Part shown: positions 1 to 7,180 of the stretch, one piece after another
Numbering within the stretch: the first letter of the stretch is position 1
How the letters are laid out: every line of letters begins with the position of its first letter
Source of the DNA: Solirubrobacterales bacterium
GTDB taxonomy: Bacteria > Actinomycetota > Thermoleophilia > Solirubrobacterales > Solirubrobacteraceae
NCBI GenBank assembly: GCA_027314825.1
Contig: DAHVAB010000004.1
Span: 1 to 24,380 of the forward strand
Direction of reading: 5' to 3'
DNA length: 24,380 nt
The notes under the pieces: generated by a model
What the model was told of the DNA's origin: nothing
What the model saw: the letters and a program-made list of their open reading frames with translations, nothing else
Databases searched by the model: none
Position numbers and translations under genes: made by a program

Positions 1-81
1 GGCGAGCCGCGCCCTCCCGGGTCGGAACCCTCCTGACGAACGACGTGCGTCGCGACGCCATCGCCCGGCGGGCGTCAGAAC

Positions 82-99
82 CGTACCGTTTGCGGTACG
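82..99. promoter_or_regulatory. Inverted repeat, putative AbiEi operator
   Basis: A perfect 7-bp inverted repeat, CGTACCG-TTTG-CGGTACG, ends 13 bp before the first ATG of the abiE pair. Known AbiEi antitoxins repress their own operon by binding inverted repeats in the promoter, so the position fits an autoregulatory operator. I see the repeat directly; the operator role is inferred. Confidence 0.55.
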
Positions 100-112
100 C
101 TTGTGGCATCAT

Positions 113-670
113 ATGCGTATGGCCTTGGCGCCTACATACCGACGGCGACTCCGCGAGCGCGCGCTCGATCAGTACGGCTATGTCAGCACCCGCGACGCCG
201 ATGAGATCGGTGTGCCGCCCGGCGAGCTTCGCAAGCTGAGCAGCCGCGGCGGACTCGAACACGTGGGGCATGGGCTCTATCGGTTCGAGGACATACCCCG
301 AACAGGTCGCGACCAGTTCATGGAGGCCGTCCTGCGCGTTGGAGCAGACGCCTACCTCCACGGCGAGGCGGTGCTCGCGCTGCACGACCTGGCGCTGGCG
401 AACCCGCGCCAGATCCACGTCGCGACGCCACGGCGCGACCGTCGCCAACACCCCGGCTTCTTGAAGGTCGAGCGTCGCAGCCTGCCCGCCGGCGAGCGTG
501 CTGTCTATGAGGGAATCCCGGCGACCACCGTCGCACGCGCCCTGCTCGACTGCCGCGGCGTGATCATGGACGAGCGCCTGATCGAGGCGGCTAGGGAAGC
601 CTCTCGCACCGGGCTGCTGCCGCGCCGCGACATGCAGCGCGTGCTCGACGATCTGGAAGGGCCGTCGTGA
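113..670 (+). CDS. abiEi: AbiEi-type antitoxin / transcriptional regulator
   Basis: Antitoxin half of an AbiE-type (type IV) toxin-antitoxin and abortive-infection pair. The N-terminal ~60 residues look like the winged-helix AbiEi domain (YGYVSTRDADEIGV, then a basic LRKLSSRGGLEHVGHGLYR segment). The C-terminal part (YLHGEAVLALHDL, IPATTVARALLD) matches the AbiEi C-terminal antitoxin domain. Length of about 185 residues is usual. The start is uncertain: ATG at 113 and ATG at 119 are in frame, and a TTG at 101 is less likely because it crowds the inverted repeat at 82-99. The stop overlaps the GTG of the next gene by 4 bp, the coupling expected for antitoxin and toxin. It lies inside an apparent tRNA-Lys-linked integrative element, as such systems often do. 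Family assignment is from motif recognition only. Confidence 0.8.
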   Translation: MRMALAPTYRRRLRERALDQYGYVSTRDADEIGVPPGELRKLSSRGGLEHVGHGLYRFEDIPRTGRDQFMEAVLRVGADAYLHGEAVLALHDLALANPRQIHVATPRRDRRQHPGFLKVERRSLPAGERAVYEGIPATTVARALLDCRGVIMDERLIEAAREASRTGLLPRRDMQRVLDDLEGPS

Positions 671-1530
671 CCGGGTCGCGTGAGCCGCCCCGGAACCTCC
701 GTTCGCTGACTACGCGAATCGAGAACCTCGCGCGTGAGCGTGGTCGACCGGTGAAGCGGATCCAACGTGTGATCGCCAATACCGTCGTCGGCCAGATGCT
801 CCCAGCCAGCGTGGTCAAGGGCGGGACCGCCATGAAGCTGCGCGTCGGCGAGCAGGCCAGTCGTTTCACGCCGGATCTCGACGCCTCGCGCGACCGGTCT
901 CTCTCCCTGCAGGAGTACCTCGATCGCCTGGATGACGGACTGGCTGCCGGGTGGGAAGGATTCACTGCCACGCTCACCCGGCTTGCCGCACCACAACCAG
1001 AGGGCGTGCCTGCGGAGTACGTCATGCAGCCGTTCGACATTCGAGTTGCCTACCTGACTCGGCACTGGCTGACCGTGCGCTTCGAGCTCGGACGCGACGA
1101 GGTCGGGAGCACCGCAGAAGCTGAATCCAGGATCGCCCAGGACATCCTTGACATGTTCGCCGAGATCGGCCTCCCCGCGCCCGCGCCGCTGCCTGTGCTG
1201 GCGGTCGAGCATCAAATCGCGCAGAAGCTGCACGCCTGTACCACGGCCAACCCTGCCACCGGCACCAACCAGCGTGCGCATGACCTTGTCGACCTGCAGA
1301 TTCTTGAGCAGGAGGAGAGGATCGACATGGCCGCCGTAGATGCCCTCGCCACGCGGCTGTTCGTCGCCCGCCGCGGCACGCCCTGGCCGCCGACCGTCCG
1401 CGCTTACGCCGGCTGGGACACGATCTATGCTTCTGCCGCTGAGGGCCTCGGCGTCCACACGGATGTGCATGCGGCCGTCGAGTGGGCGAACGACTTCATC
1501 GCGCGCGCCGCTCGGGCGGGACAGGGATGA
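667..1530 (+). CDS. abiEii: AbiEii/AbiGii-family nucleotidyltransferase toxin
   Basis: Toxin half of the AbiE pair, a DNA polymerase beta-like nucleotidyltransferase. Known AbiEii-family toxins transfer nucleotides to RNA targets and stop growth unless the antitoxin is present. The family motifs are visible: KGGTAMKLR at residues 51-59, RFTPDLD at 66-72 (the DxD metal-binding pair), EHQIAQKLHA at 181-190 and RAHDLVDL at 203-210. Length (287 aa) is normal and no motif is missing, so it appears intact. It starts at a GTG inside a GTGA overlap with the antitoxin stop, so translation is probably coupled and expression follows the operon promoter near 82-99. The target in this organism cannot be read from sequence. 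Confidence 0.85.
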   Translation: MTGSREPPRNLRSLTTRIENLARERGRPVKRIQRVIANTVVGQMLPASVVKGGTAMKLRVGEQASRFTPDLDASRDRSLSLQEYLDRLDDGLAAGWEGFTATLTRLAAPQPEGVPAEYVMQPFDIRVAYLTRHWLTVRFELGRDEVGSTAEAESRIAQDILDMFAEIGLPAPAPLPVLAVEHQIAQKLHACTTANPATGTNQRAHDLVDLQILEQEERIDMAAVDALATRLFVARRGTPWPPTVRAYAGWDTIYASAAEGLGVHTDVHAAVEWANDFIARAARAGQG

Positions 1531-1615
1531 TCGGCGAAGGCGTGGGCGACGGGTCGCTGACCCAATCCTGCTAAAGCGGCTCGGACACCAGGGACACCAT
1601 CGCCCCGTCTTGGCA

Positions 1616-2998
1616 CTACGCCGCCCGCCTTCCACCTACCGTCGCCTTGGTCCTACCCGTTACGGCGAACGCCTCAGCGACCAGCCGTGCGTCCTCCTCG
1701 CGCGGCGCGTAGTGCAGGTAGCGCATCGTGGTCTGCACGTCGGCATGGCCCATCCACTCCTGCACACGCCTGATGTCGGCCTTGGCGATCATCCGCGTGC
1801 CGAACGTGTGCCGCAGGTCGTGGAAGCGCAGCGAGCGCAGCCCTGCATCTTCGAGTGCCGCCTTGTAGCGGCGGCGCAGCTCGGCGCCGTCGAGGTGGGA
1901 GCCAGCCGGCCCGGCGAAGACGAGATCGTCCTCGCCTTTGAAGTGCTCGCGCTTGCGCAGTTGCTTCAGCGCATCCGCTACGTCTGGCGCGAGCGGCACA
2001 GAACGGACCTTCCCAGACTTCGGCGCGGTGAGGCTCCCGACAGCCCAACTCGCCCGCACCCTGATCAGCGCCGCGGCGAAGTCGACGTCACGCCAGCGCA
2101 GTGCCAGCAGCTCGCCACGGCGAAGGCCCGTGAACGCGGCGGTGAGAAACAGGGCGCCGTCCTGCTTGGATGCGGCCGCCTCCACGAGCGCCCACACCTC
2201 CTCGGGCGAGAAGACTTCGATGTCGCCGTCATTTCGCTGTGGGTGGCGCTCGATGCCGCTCGCGGGATTGACGGGCAGCCCGTACACCTTGCACGCCCGC
2301 CTGAAGATGCCGTGCAGCGTGACGATGATCCGGTTCTTGCTCGCGTTTGAGAGCGGCGGCGCCGGCGTGCCGCCCCTGCCCTTGCGCGCCGCTTCGCGCT
2401 TGGCACGGACGTTGCCGAGGCCCTGACGCCAGCGTTCGATCTCCGCCGTGGTGATGTCCTCCAGCCGCCTGCCGCGGAAAGCGGGCAGCAGGTGCGAGTC
2501 GATGATGTAGCGGTAGCCCTTCAACGTGGAGGGCTTGAGCTGCTTGTCCCGCTCGGCGTAGCGCATGTACTCGGCGGCCGCGTCCTCGAAGCGCGCGCCG
2601 GTCAGCACCATCCCCGGCAGCGTCCCGCGCCGCGCCTGATCGAGCAGGTCGCGCAGCCACTCCTCGGCCAGTCGCTTGGTGAAGTAGCCGGCGGGTGGGC
2701 GCCCCCGCTCTGACCACGCCGGGCCGATCTTGCGCTGCACCTGCCGGCCGTCCGGCAGTCGGTACTTCGCATACCAGACGTCCCCCCGCGTGCGCTTGGC
2801 CTTGAAGACGTGACCACTCGGCGGCTGGGCCGGTGGCCGGCGGCCGCCCGGCCTCGGTGTCCGCGTCCCCTCGGCGCCGACGGCTGCCCCCGCGTCGGTC
2901 TGAGCGGGCTCGGAGCCCACCGATCGCGCACCGCCGGCGTTCAGCGACCCGTCCATGACCCCAACCATGTCCCGAAGCCTACCACCCGCTTGGGACAT
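1616..2998 (-). CDS. int: Tyrosine-recombinase integrase
   Basis: Site-specific integrase of the phage/ICE tyrosine recombinase family. A basic arm-binding-type N-terminal segment lies around residues 70-115, a SAM-like core-binding domain around 135-240, and the catalytic domain around 260-440. The catalytic set is complete: R293 (in TGLRRGE), a Lys in PKSGKVRSV (327 or 330), H393 and R396 (HDLRH), H418 (MGHAD) and nucleophile Y427 (TMRYLHY). It reads away from the tRNA-Lys gene and lies about 70 bp from its 3' end, the usual layout at an integrated element's end. The start is unsure: ATGs at 2998, 2968 and 2956 are in frame, none has a strong ribosome site, and repeats at 2968-3008 overlap the upstream part. 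Residues 20-65 are low-complexity Gly/Pro/Arg. Confidence 0.92.
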   Translation of the reverse strand: MSQAGGRLRDMVGVMDGSLNAGGARSVGSEPAQTDAGAAVGAEGTRTPRPGGRRPPAQPPSGHVFKAKRTRGDVWYAKYRLPDGRQVQRKIGPAWSERGRPPAGYFTKRLAEEWLRDLLDQARRGTLPGMVLTGARFEDAAAEYMRYAERDKQLKPSTLKGYRYIIDSHLLPAFRGRRLEDITTAEIERWRQGLGNVRAKREAARKGRGGTPAPPLSNASKNRIIVTLHGIFRRACKVYGLPVNPASGIERHPQRNDGDIEVFSPEEVWALVEAAASKQDGALFLTAAFTGLRRGELLALRWRDVDFAAALIRVRASWAVGSLTAPKSGKVRSVPLAPDVADALKQLRKREHFKGEDDLVFAGPAGSHLDGAELRRRYKAALEDAGLRSLRFHDLRHTFGTRMIAKADIRRVQEWMGHADVQTTMRYLHYAPREEDARLVAEAFAVTGRTKATVGGRRAA

Positions 2999-3008
2999 AT
3001 TCGGGACA
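2968..3008. promoter_or_regulatory. TGTCCC repeats in the int promoter region
   Basis: TGTCCCGAA at 2968-2976 is exactly inverted as TTCGGGACA at 3000-3008, and a third GGGACA half-site lies between them (2992-2997). The cluster covers the possible start codons of the integrase and sits next to the likely attachment site. It could be an operator for int, or binding sites for an excisionase or the integrase arm domain. The role is inferred only from position and symmetry. Confidence 0.4.
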
Positions 3009-3069
3009 CGCTTACTTTTCGTTAGTGCCCTTGGCTTCCAGATTTGGCTCTAGAAAGCCATTTATTTGA

Positions 3070-3110
3070 TGCGCCGTGCGGGACTCGAACCCGCCCCACC
3101 GGATTAAAAG
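3070..3110. other. Candidate attachment site (3' part of tRNA-Lys)
   Basis: Tyrosine integrases of actinobacterial elements commonly use the anticodon-loop-to-3'-end part of a tRNA as attB and restore it on insertion. The int gene lies just beyond the 3' end of this tRNA-Lys, so this half of the tRNA is the probable attachment core at one element end. I found no second copy between 1 and 1616, so the other end should lie outside the window to the left. The exact core cannot be set from one end. Confidence 0.5.
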
Positions 3111-3141
3111 TCCGGCGCTCTACCCGATGAGCTAACGGCGC
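3070..3141 (-). tRNA. tRNA-Lys (anticodon TTT)
   Basis: The minus strand folds as a full cloverleaf of 72 nt: acceptor GCGCCGT/ACGGCGC, D-arm GCTC/GAGC, anticodon stem CCGGA/TCCGG with loop CTTTTAA (anticodon TTT, lysine), a 4-nt variable loop, and T-arm GCGGG/CCCGC with loop TTCGAGT. The discriminator is A and CCA is not encoded. It is intact although an integrative element appears to be inserted at its 3' end. Confidence 0.96.
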
Positions 3142-3214
3142 AGCACGTCTCAGTGTCTCATAAGGCGACTGCGGCCGGGCTCAGGCGTCGCGGCCGGTCC
3201 CGGCGCGCCCGGGC

Positions 3215-4687
3215 TCAGAGCCGCATGCGGACCGTTGCGTGGGAGGGCGCACCGTGGCGCGGCTTGAATAGGATCTTCAGGTGCAGCCATGCCGTCCGCC
3301 CGCGTCGAGCGTGTCGGCCTCGCCGCCGGCCGGCGCGTGCCCGCGAGCGCCGCAGCGCGGCGATCCCGGCCCTGGAGAGGCGTATGCGCAGCCAGAGGCG
3401 CTGTGCGCGGCCGACGTGGCGGCGCATGCGGCGGACCATTGCGCCTCGCAGCGCGATCCTGCCGGCGCCCGGAGTCTTCACGAGCAGCTGCAGCACCCCG
3501 CGGCGCATCCTGCGCCGGAGGACCCTGATCCCTTGGGGGTGGTGGCGGCCGCGGCGGCGCGTCGAGGCGGTGACGTGCCTGCCGGCCGTGGTGGGCGGCA
3601 TGTTCACCACGACCGTCGACCCGGTCGCCTGCGCGCTGGTGGCGCCCTGCGCGGCCGTGCCCGATCCGCCCGTGGCGCCGCCGGTGCCCGCGGAGCCGCC
3701 CGTGCCGGACCCTGCGCCCGTGCCCGCCCCTTCTCCGGTTTTCGACCCGGTGCCGGACCCCGACCCGGACCCCGACCCCGACCCGGAGCCGGCCCCCGAC
3801 CCGCTGCCTTCTTCTTTGGTGGGAAGCACCGTCTTCAGCGTCCCGAGGACCGCGCCGTCGGTGCCGTCGAGCACGCCGAGCAGGTGGCCGTTGGATAGCG
3901 GGGTCGTGATCGCCGTCGCGGTCGATGGCAGCTGCGCGGCGGTCATGCCCACCTGGGTGGCGAGCGCTTCGGGCGTCATCTGCAGCTCTTCGGCCAGTTC
4001 CCGCACGACCTCTTCGACGGCGCTGGCGCCTTCGAGGCTGCCGCCGAGCGCCCCTTCCAGGCTTCCAGCGGGCAGCGAGCCGAGCAGGCCGGTGAGCAGC
4101 GTGCCGGGCGAGCCGCTGCCGGCCAGCAGCGCGCCCAGCACTTCGGAGGCGCTCACCGTGGCGAGCGCTCCTTCGAGCTCTTCTGAGAGCGACTTGCCGC
4201 CGAGCAGGCGGCCGAGCAGCTCGGTCAGCGCGGTCGGTGAGAGCAGCGATTCGACGGTCGTGCTGAGCGTGGAGGCAAGGGCTTTCAGCGCCACCGGTTC
4301 GCGGAGGATGCCGAGCGTCGTGGCGGGGGCGAGGCCTTCGAGCGTTTGCTTGAGCGCTTCGGTGAGGTCGGCTATTTGCAGGTTGTGCAGCGCCGGCAGC
4401 CCGGCGAGCGCGACGCTCAGCGCTTCGGGGCTCACCGGCCCGGAGGAGCCGCCGATCGGAAGCTTCGCCAGCAGCTGCGTCAGCTGCGCCTGGGAGAGCC
4501 ATTCGTTGACTTCGTATGTGGGCAGCGCGCTCGGCGCGGCGAGCAGCGGGCCGCTCGCGCGGGTGATGGCGGATGGTGCGGCGGAGCCTGCGCTCGCGCT
4601 CGCGGGTGCCGCGGGCAGCGCGGCCAGCACGCCGGTCAGCGACGCGGCGAGCGCGGTCGCCGCCCACCGGTTCACGGTTGGACGCAT
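3215..4687 (-). CDS. Secreted protein with Gly/Ser linker and Arg-rich C-terminal module
   Basis: I do not recognise a named family. The 490-residue protein has a clear signal peptide (residues 1 to about 32, cleavage likely after ASA). A helical, Leu/Ala/Glu-rich region follows (about 55-290) with repeated short SLxxxLxGLL-like segments. A Gly/Ser/Thr linker spans about 294-345, and a very basic C-terminal region spans 365-490. The part at about 398-447 (LQLLVKTPGAGRIALRG and on) resembles the C-terminus of the larger secreted protein at 11910-14330, suggesting a shared extracellular beta module. The ATG at 4687 has a good ribosome site (AGGGGAAGG about 8 nt upstream). It is probably exported and attached to the cell surface through the basic domain; that is inference. 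It is the first gene beyond the tRNA-Lys insertion site. Confidence 0.75.
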   Translation of the reverse strand: MRPTVNRWAATALAASLTGVLAALPAAPASASAGSAAPSAITRASGPLLAAPSALPTYEVNEWLSQAQLTQLLAKLPIGGSSGPVSPEALSVALAGLPALHNLQIADLTEALKQTLEGLAPATTLGILREPVALKALASTLSTTVESLLSPTALTELLGRLLGGKSLSEELEGALATVSASEVLGALLAGSGSPGTLLTGLLGSLPAGSLEGALGGSLEGASAVEEVVRELAEELQMTPEALATQVGMTAAQLPSTATAITTPLSNGHLLGVLDGTDGAVLGTLKTVLPTKEEGSGSGAGSGSGSGSGSGSGTGSKTGEGAGTGAGSGTGGSAGTGGATGGSGTAAQGATSAQATGSTVVVNMPPTTAGRHVTASTRRRGRHHPQGIRVLRRRMRRGVLQLLVKTPGAGRIALRGAMVRRMRRHVGRAQRLWLRIRLSRAGIAALRRSRARAGRRRGRHARRGRTAWLHLKILFKPRHGAPSHATVRMRL

Positions 4688-4796
4688 CGATATACCTTCC
4701 CCTGGTCGATGATTACGACCTGTCTACGCGGCGAGACGCCGGGCCGGCTCAAATCGGCGCCAGATCTCAAACGAACGTTGACGAGGAGGGGCAGAG

Positions 4797-4835
4797 GGGT
4801 CGCGGACGGGTCGCGGACGGGTCGCGGACGGGTCG
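4797..4835. repeat. 11-bp tandem repeat, 3.5 copies
   Basis: The unit GGGTCGCGGAC occurs three times without change (4797-4829) and then partly (4830-4835). It fills the gap between the end of fprA (4850) and the start of the secreted-protein gene (4687). It might affect transcription of the latter, whose promoter must lie between 4688 and 4849. Confidence 0.85.
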
Positions 4836-4849
4836 TGCCCCGCGCCGGC

Positions 4850-6241
4850 TCAGCGCAGGCCGAGCGTGTCGAGCGGCTCCTCGGTCGGCCGCTCGGCGGC
4901 TGCGATTCGCAGCATCTCCTCGATGTCGGTGAGCTTCACCCGCGGCCGGCCGGCCGGCTCGCCGAGCGCCCGCTCGTGGCGGTCGATCTCAGACCAGCCC
5001 TCGTAGGTGACGAGGCTCGGCTGACGGGAGGCGAGCAGCTCGTGCACGCTCTCGGCGTCGGGGGCCGAGGGGGTGAGCAGCGCGCCCGCGTCGATGTCGG
5101 CCAGGATCGCGTCGACCGTCTCCTGAGCGTCCTTCTTGTTGGTGCCGATCACGCCGGTCGGCCCCCGCTTGATCCAGCCGACCACATACTCGCCCGCGCG
5201 CGTGGCGCCGCCCTCGCCGGCCTCCACCACGCGGCCGCCGACGTTGGCGATGACCGAGCGCCGCTCGTCGAAGGGCACGCCCGGCAGCGGCCGGCCGCGG
5301 TAGCCGATCGCCCGCAGCACGAGGCCCGCCTCGATCGTCTCCTGCTGTCCGGTCGGCCGCGCCCGCAGGACGCCGTGCTCGTCGGCCACCAGCTCGCCCC
5401 GCTCGAAGAGCACCCGGCCGGCGGCGCCGCCGTCGCCCTGGATCTCGACGGGGGAGAGCAGGAAGCGCAGCACGATCCGGCGGGGCGCCCCGGTGCGGGG
5501 CGCGACGGCGTACTCGCGCAGCAGCGCCACGTTGCGCTCCGCCGTCGGATCCATGTTCGGGTCGGCGACGGCGAGCGCGCCCTCCAGCTCCTCGGAGTCG
5601 ACGATCACCTCGACGCCCTCCATGTCGGCGAGCTCCCGCAGCTCCGGATTGGTGAAGGCCGCCTGGGCGGGGCCGCGGCGGCCGACCACCACCACCTCCC
5701 GCACCCTGCTCTCGCGCAGCGCCTGCAATGCGTGATCGGCCGTGTCGGTGACGGCCAGCTCGCCGTGGGAGAGGGTCAGCATGCGTGCGACGTCGAGGGC
5801 GACGTTGCCGTTGCCGATCACGATCGCCCGCTCGCAGGAGAGATCGAAGCGCAGCGAGCGCTGGTCGGGGTGGCCGTTGTACCAGCCGACGAAGTCGGGG
5901 GCCGCCCAGCTGCCGGGCAGATCCTCGCCGGGAATGCCGAGCGGGCGGTCGCCGGGTGCGCCGGTCGCGTAGATGATCGCGTGGTAATGGGGCAGCAGAT
6001 CCTCACGCTCGATCTCACGCCCGAGCTCGACGTTGCCGTAGTAGCGGAAGCGCTCCTTGGTGGCCGTCTTCTCGTACATGCGGGTGACCGACTTGATCTT
6101 CGGGTGGTCGGGAGCGACGCCCGAGCGGACCAGCCCCCACGGGGTCGGCAGCCGCTCGATCATGTCGACCTCGATGTGATGGTCCTTCTCGGCGAGCAGG
6201 TGGCCGGCCGCGTAGAAGCCGGCCGGCCCGGAGCCGATCAC
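4850..6241 (-). CDS. fprA: FprA-type NADPH-ferredoxin reductase
   Basis: FAD- and NADPH-dependent reductase of the adrenodoxin-reductase/FprA family, which passes electrons from NADPH to small ferredoxins that feed P450s and other redox enzymes. Visible features are the FAD dinucleotide motif VIGSGPAGFYAA at the extreme N-terminus, LPTPWGLVRSGVAPDHP near residue 31, the NADPH-binding IGNGNVALDVAR (142-153), VGRRGPAQAAFT (186-197), and the late FAD motif with GWIKRGPTGVIGTNKK. It is close to Mycobacterium FprA over its whole length. Oddity: the only conventional start is the GTG at 6241, which cuts into the first beta strand. The frame stays open upstream (PIRIA just before VIGSG) with an ATT at 6271 but no ATG, GTG or TTG. 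A P450 gene is about 1 kb away, but pairing is not shown. Confidence 0.92.
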   Translation of the reverse strand: MIGSGPAGFYAAGHLLAEKDHHIEVDMIERLPTPWGLVRSGVAPDHPKIKSVTRMYEKTATKERFRYYGNVELGREIEREDLLPHYHAIIYATGAPGDRPLGIPGEDLPGSWAAPDFVGWYNGHPDQRSLRFDLSCERAIVIGNGNVALDVARMLTLSHGELAVTDTADHALQALRESRVREVVVVGRRGPAQAAFTNPELRELADMEGVEVIVDSEELEGALAVADPNMDPTAERNVALLREYAVAPRTGAPRRIVLRFLLSPVEIQGDGGAAGRVLFERGELVADEHGVLRARPTGQQETIEAGLVLRAIGYRGRPLPGVPFDERRSVIANVGGRVVEAGEGGATRAGEYVVGWIKRGPTGVIGTNKKDAQETVDAILADIDAGALLTPSAPDAESVHELLASRQPSLVTYEGWSEIDRHERALGEPAGRPRVKLTDIEEMLRIAAAERPTEEPLDTLGLR

Positions 6242-6291
6242 CGCGATCCGGATCGGCCCGTCGTTGCTAATGCTGGAGTCGTTCTCGGTCC

Positions 6292-6365
6292 TGGGCGCGG
6301 CCCGACTCGAACGGGCGACCCCCTCGGTGTAAGCGAGGTGCTCTGACCAGCTGAGCTACGCGCCC
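6292..6365 (-). tRNA. tRNA-Val (anticodon TAC)
   Basis: A full 74-nt cloverleaf on the minus strand: acceptor GGGCGCG/CGCGCCC, D-arm GCTC/GAGC, anticodon stem CCTCG/CGAGG with loop CTTACAC (anticodon TAC, valine), and T-arm loop TTCGAGT. The discriminator is A and CCA is not encoded. The 3' end lies only 50 nt before the GTG of fprA on the same strand, so fprA may be transcribed through the tRNA. Confidence 0.95.
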
Positions 6366-6434
6366 GGAAGTCGGGGCCTAAAGGCTAGCGGCCCGCCGCC
6401 GTGCAAAGCTCTCCCGCCTGCGATCCTGGTGGGC

Positions 6435-7139
6435 ATGTCGCACCGCAGGCCCCTCAGAATCGCCATCGGGATCGTGGTGGTGGTCGCGCTCGCGCTCGGG
6501 ATCGCCCAGCTGGTGCTGCCCGGGATCGCCGAAAAAGTGCTCAGGGACAGGGTTGCGAAGTACGGTGAGGTGGAGAGCGTCAGTCTGGAAGCGGTGCCGG
6601 CGGTGGAGCTCATCTGGGGCAAAGTCGACTCGGCGCGCGTGGTGGCGCGATCGCTGAGGATCGCGCCCGATCAGGTGGTGAAGCTGCTGCTGCAGGCGCG
6701 GCCGGTCACCGACCTGAACGTGACTGCCAGGCGCCTGCAGCTGAGCGACCCGGGCTTCGGCGCCGGCGCGATCGACCTGGAAGATGCGACGCTCGTGAAG
6801 CATGGGCAGACGATCGAAGGCAGCGCGATCCTCGCGACCGCCTCGCTGCAGGCGGCCCTGCCGCGCGGGGTGAGCGCGGAGGTGCTGCCGGGCGGCCGGG
6901 AAGGGATAAGGGTGCGCGCCAGCGGCCGCCTCTTCGGCTTTCGGGCCTACATCGAGGCGCTCGTGCATGCCAGCGAAGGCCGGCTGCTGTTGACGCCGAC
7001 CAGCCCGCTGATAGCGGGGATCGCGAAGGTGACGCTCTTCGCCGACCCGCACCTGGAGGTGCAGAGCGTCTCTGCCAGTCCGCTCGGTGAAGCGGGGCAG
7101 GGGCGCTGGCGCGTGGAAGTGCGAGCGCGGCTGCGGTAG
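6435..7139 (+). CDS. DUF2993 (LmeA-like) family protein
   Basis: Single-pass envelope protein of 234 residues with an N-terminal membrane anchor or signal (about residues 7-26, IAIGIVVVVALALGIAQLV). The DUF2993 body follows; this family includes mycobacterial LmeA, a periplasmic phosphoinositide-binding protein involved in lipomannan maturation. Supporting features are LVLPGIAEKVLRDRV just after the anchor, alternating beta-type segments such as AVELIWGKVDSARV and LNVTARRLQL, and a typical length. ATG at 6435 is preferred over the in-frame GTG at 6429. GATCCT lies 7 nt before the ATG, so the mRNA may be leaderless, but this is weak. It converges with the P450 gene. Confidence 0.8.
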   Translation: MSHRRPLRIAIGIVVVVALALGIAQLVLPGIAEKVLRDRVAKYGEVESVSLEAVPAVELIWGKVDSARVVARSLRIAPDQVVKLLLQARPVTDLNVTARRLQLSDPGFGAGAIDLEDATLVKHGQTIEGSAILATASLQAALPRGVSAEVLPGGREGIRVRASGRLFGFRAYIEALVHASEGRLLLTPTSPLIAGIAKVTLFADPHLEVQSVSASPLGEAGQGRWRVEVRARLR

Positions 7140-7157
7140 GGCCACCGCGCGACCCGG

Positions 7158-7172
7158 GCGCGCTCCGCGCGC
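7158..7172. terminator. GC hairpin between convergent genes
   Basis: GCGCGC-TCC-GCGCGC forms a 6-bp stem with a 3-nt loop in the 41-bp gap between the convergent DUF2993 and P450 genes. The position suits a bidirectional terminator, but neither strand has a T-run after the stem. Confidence 0.35.
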
Positions 7173-7180
7173 TCACAGAA

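Noticed and set aside
505..1635. A minus-strand open frame of 376 codons
   Set aside because: Antisense to abiEii, whose motifs and coupling to abiEi are clear.
4346..6346. A plus-strand open frame of 666 codons
   Set aside because: Antisense to fprA, whose frame shows full FAD and NADPH motifs; the product has only shadow composition.
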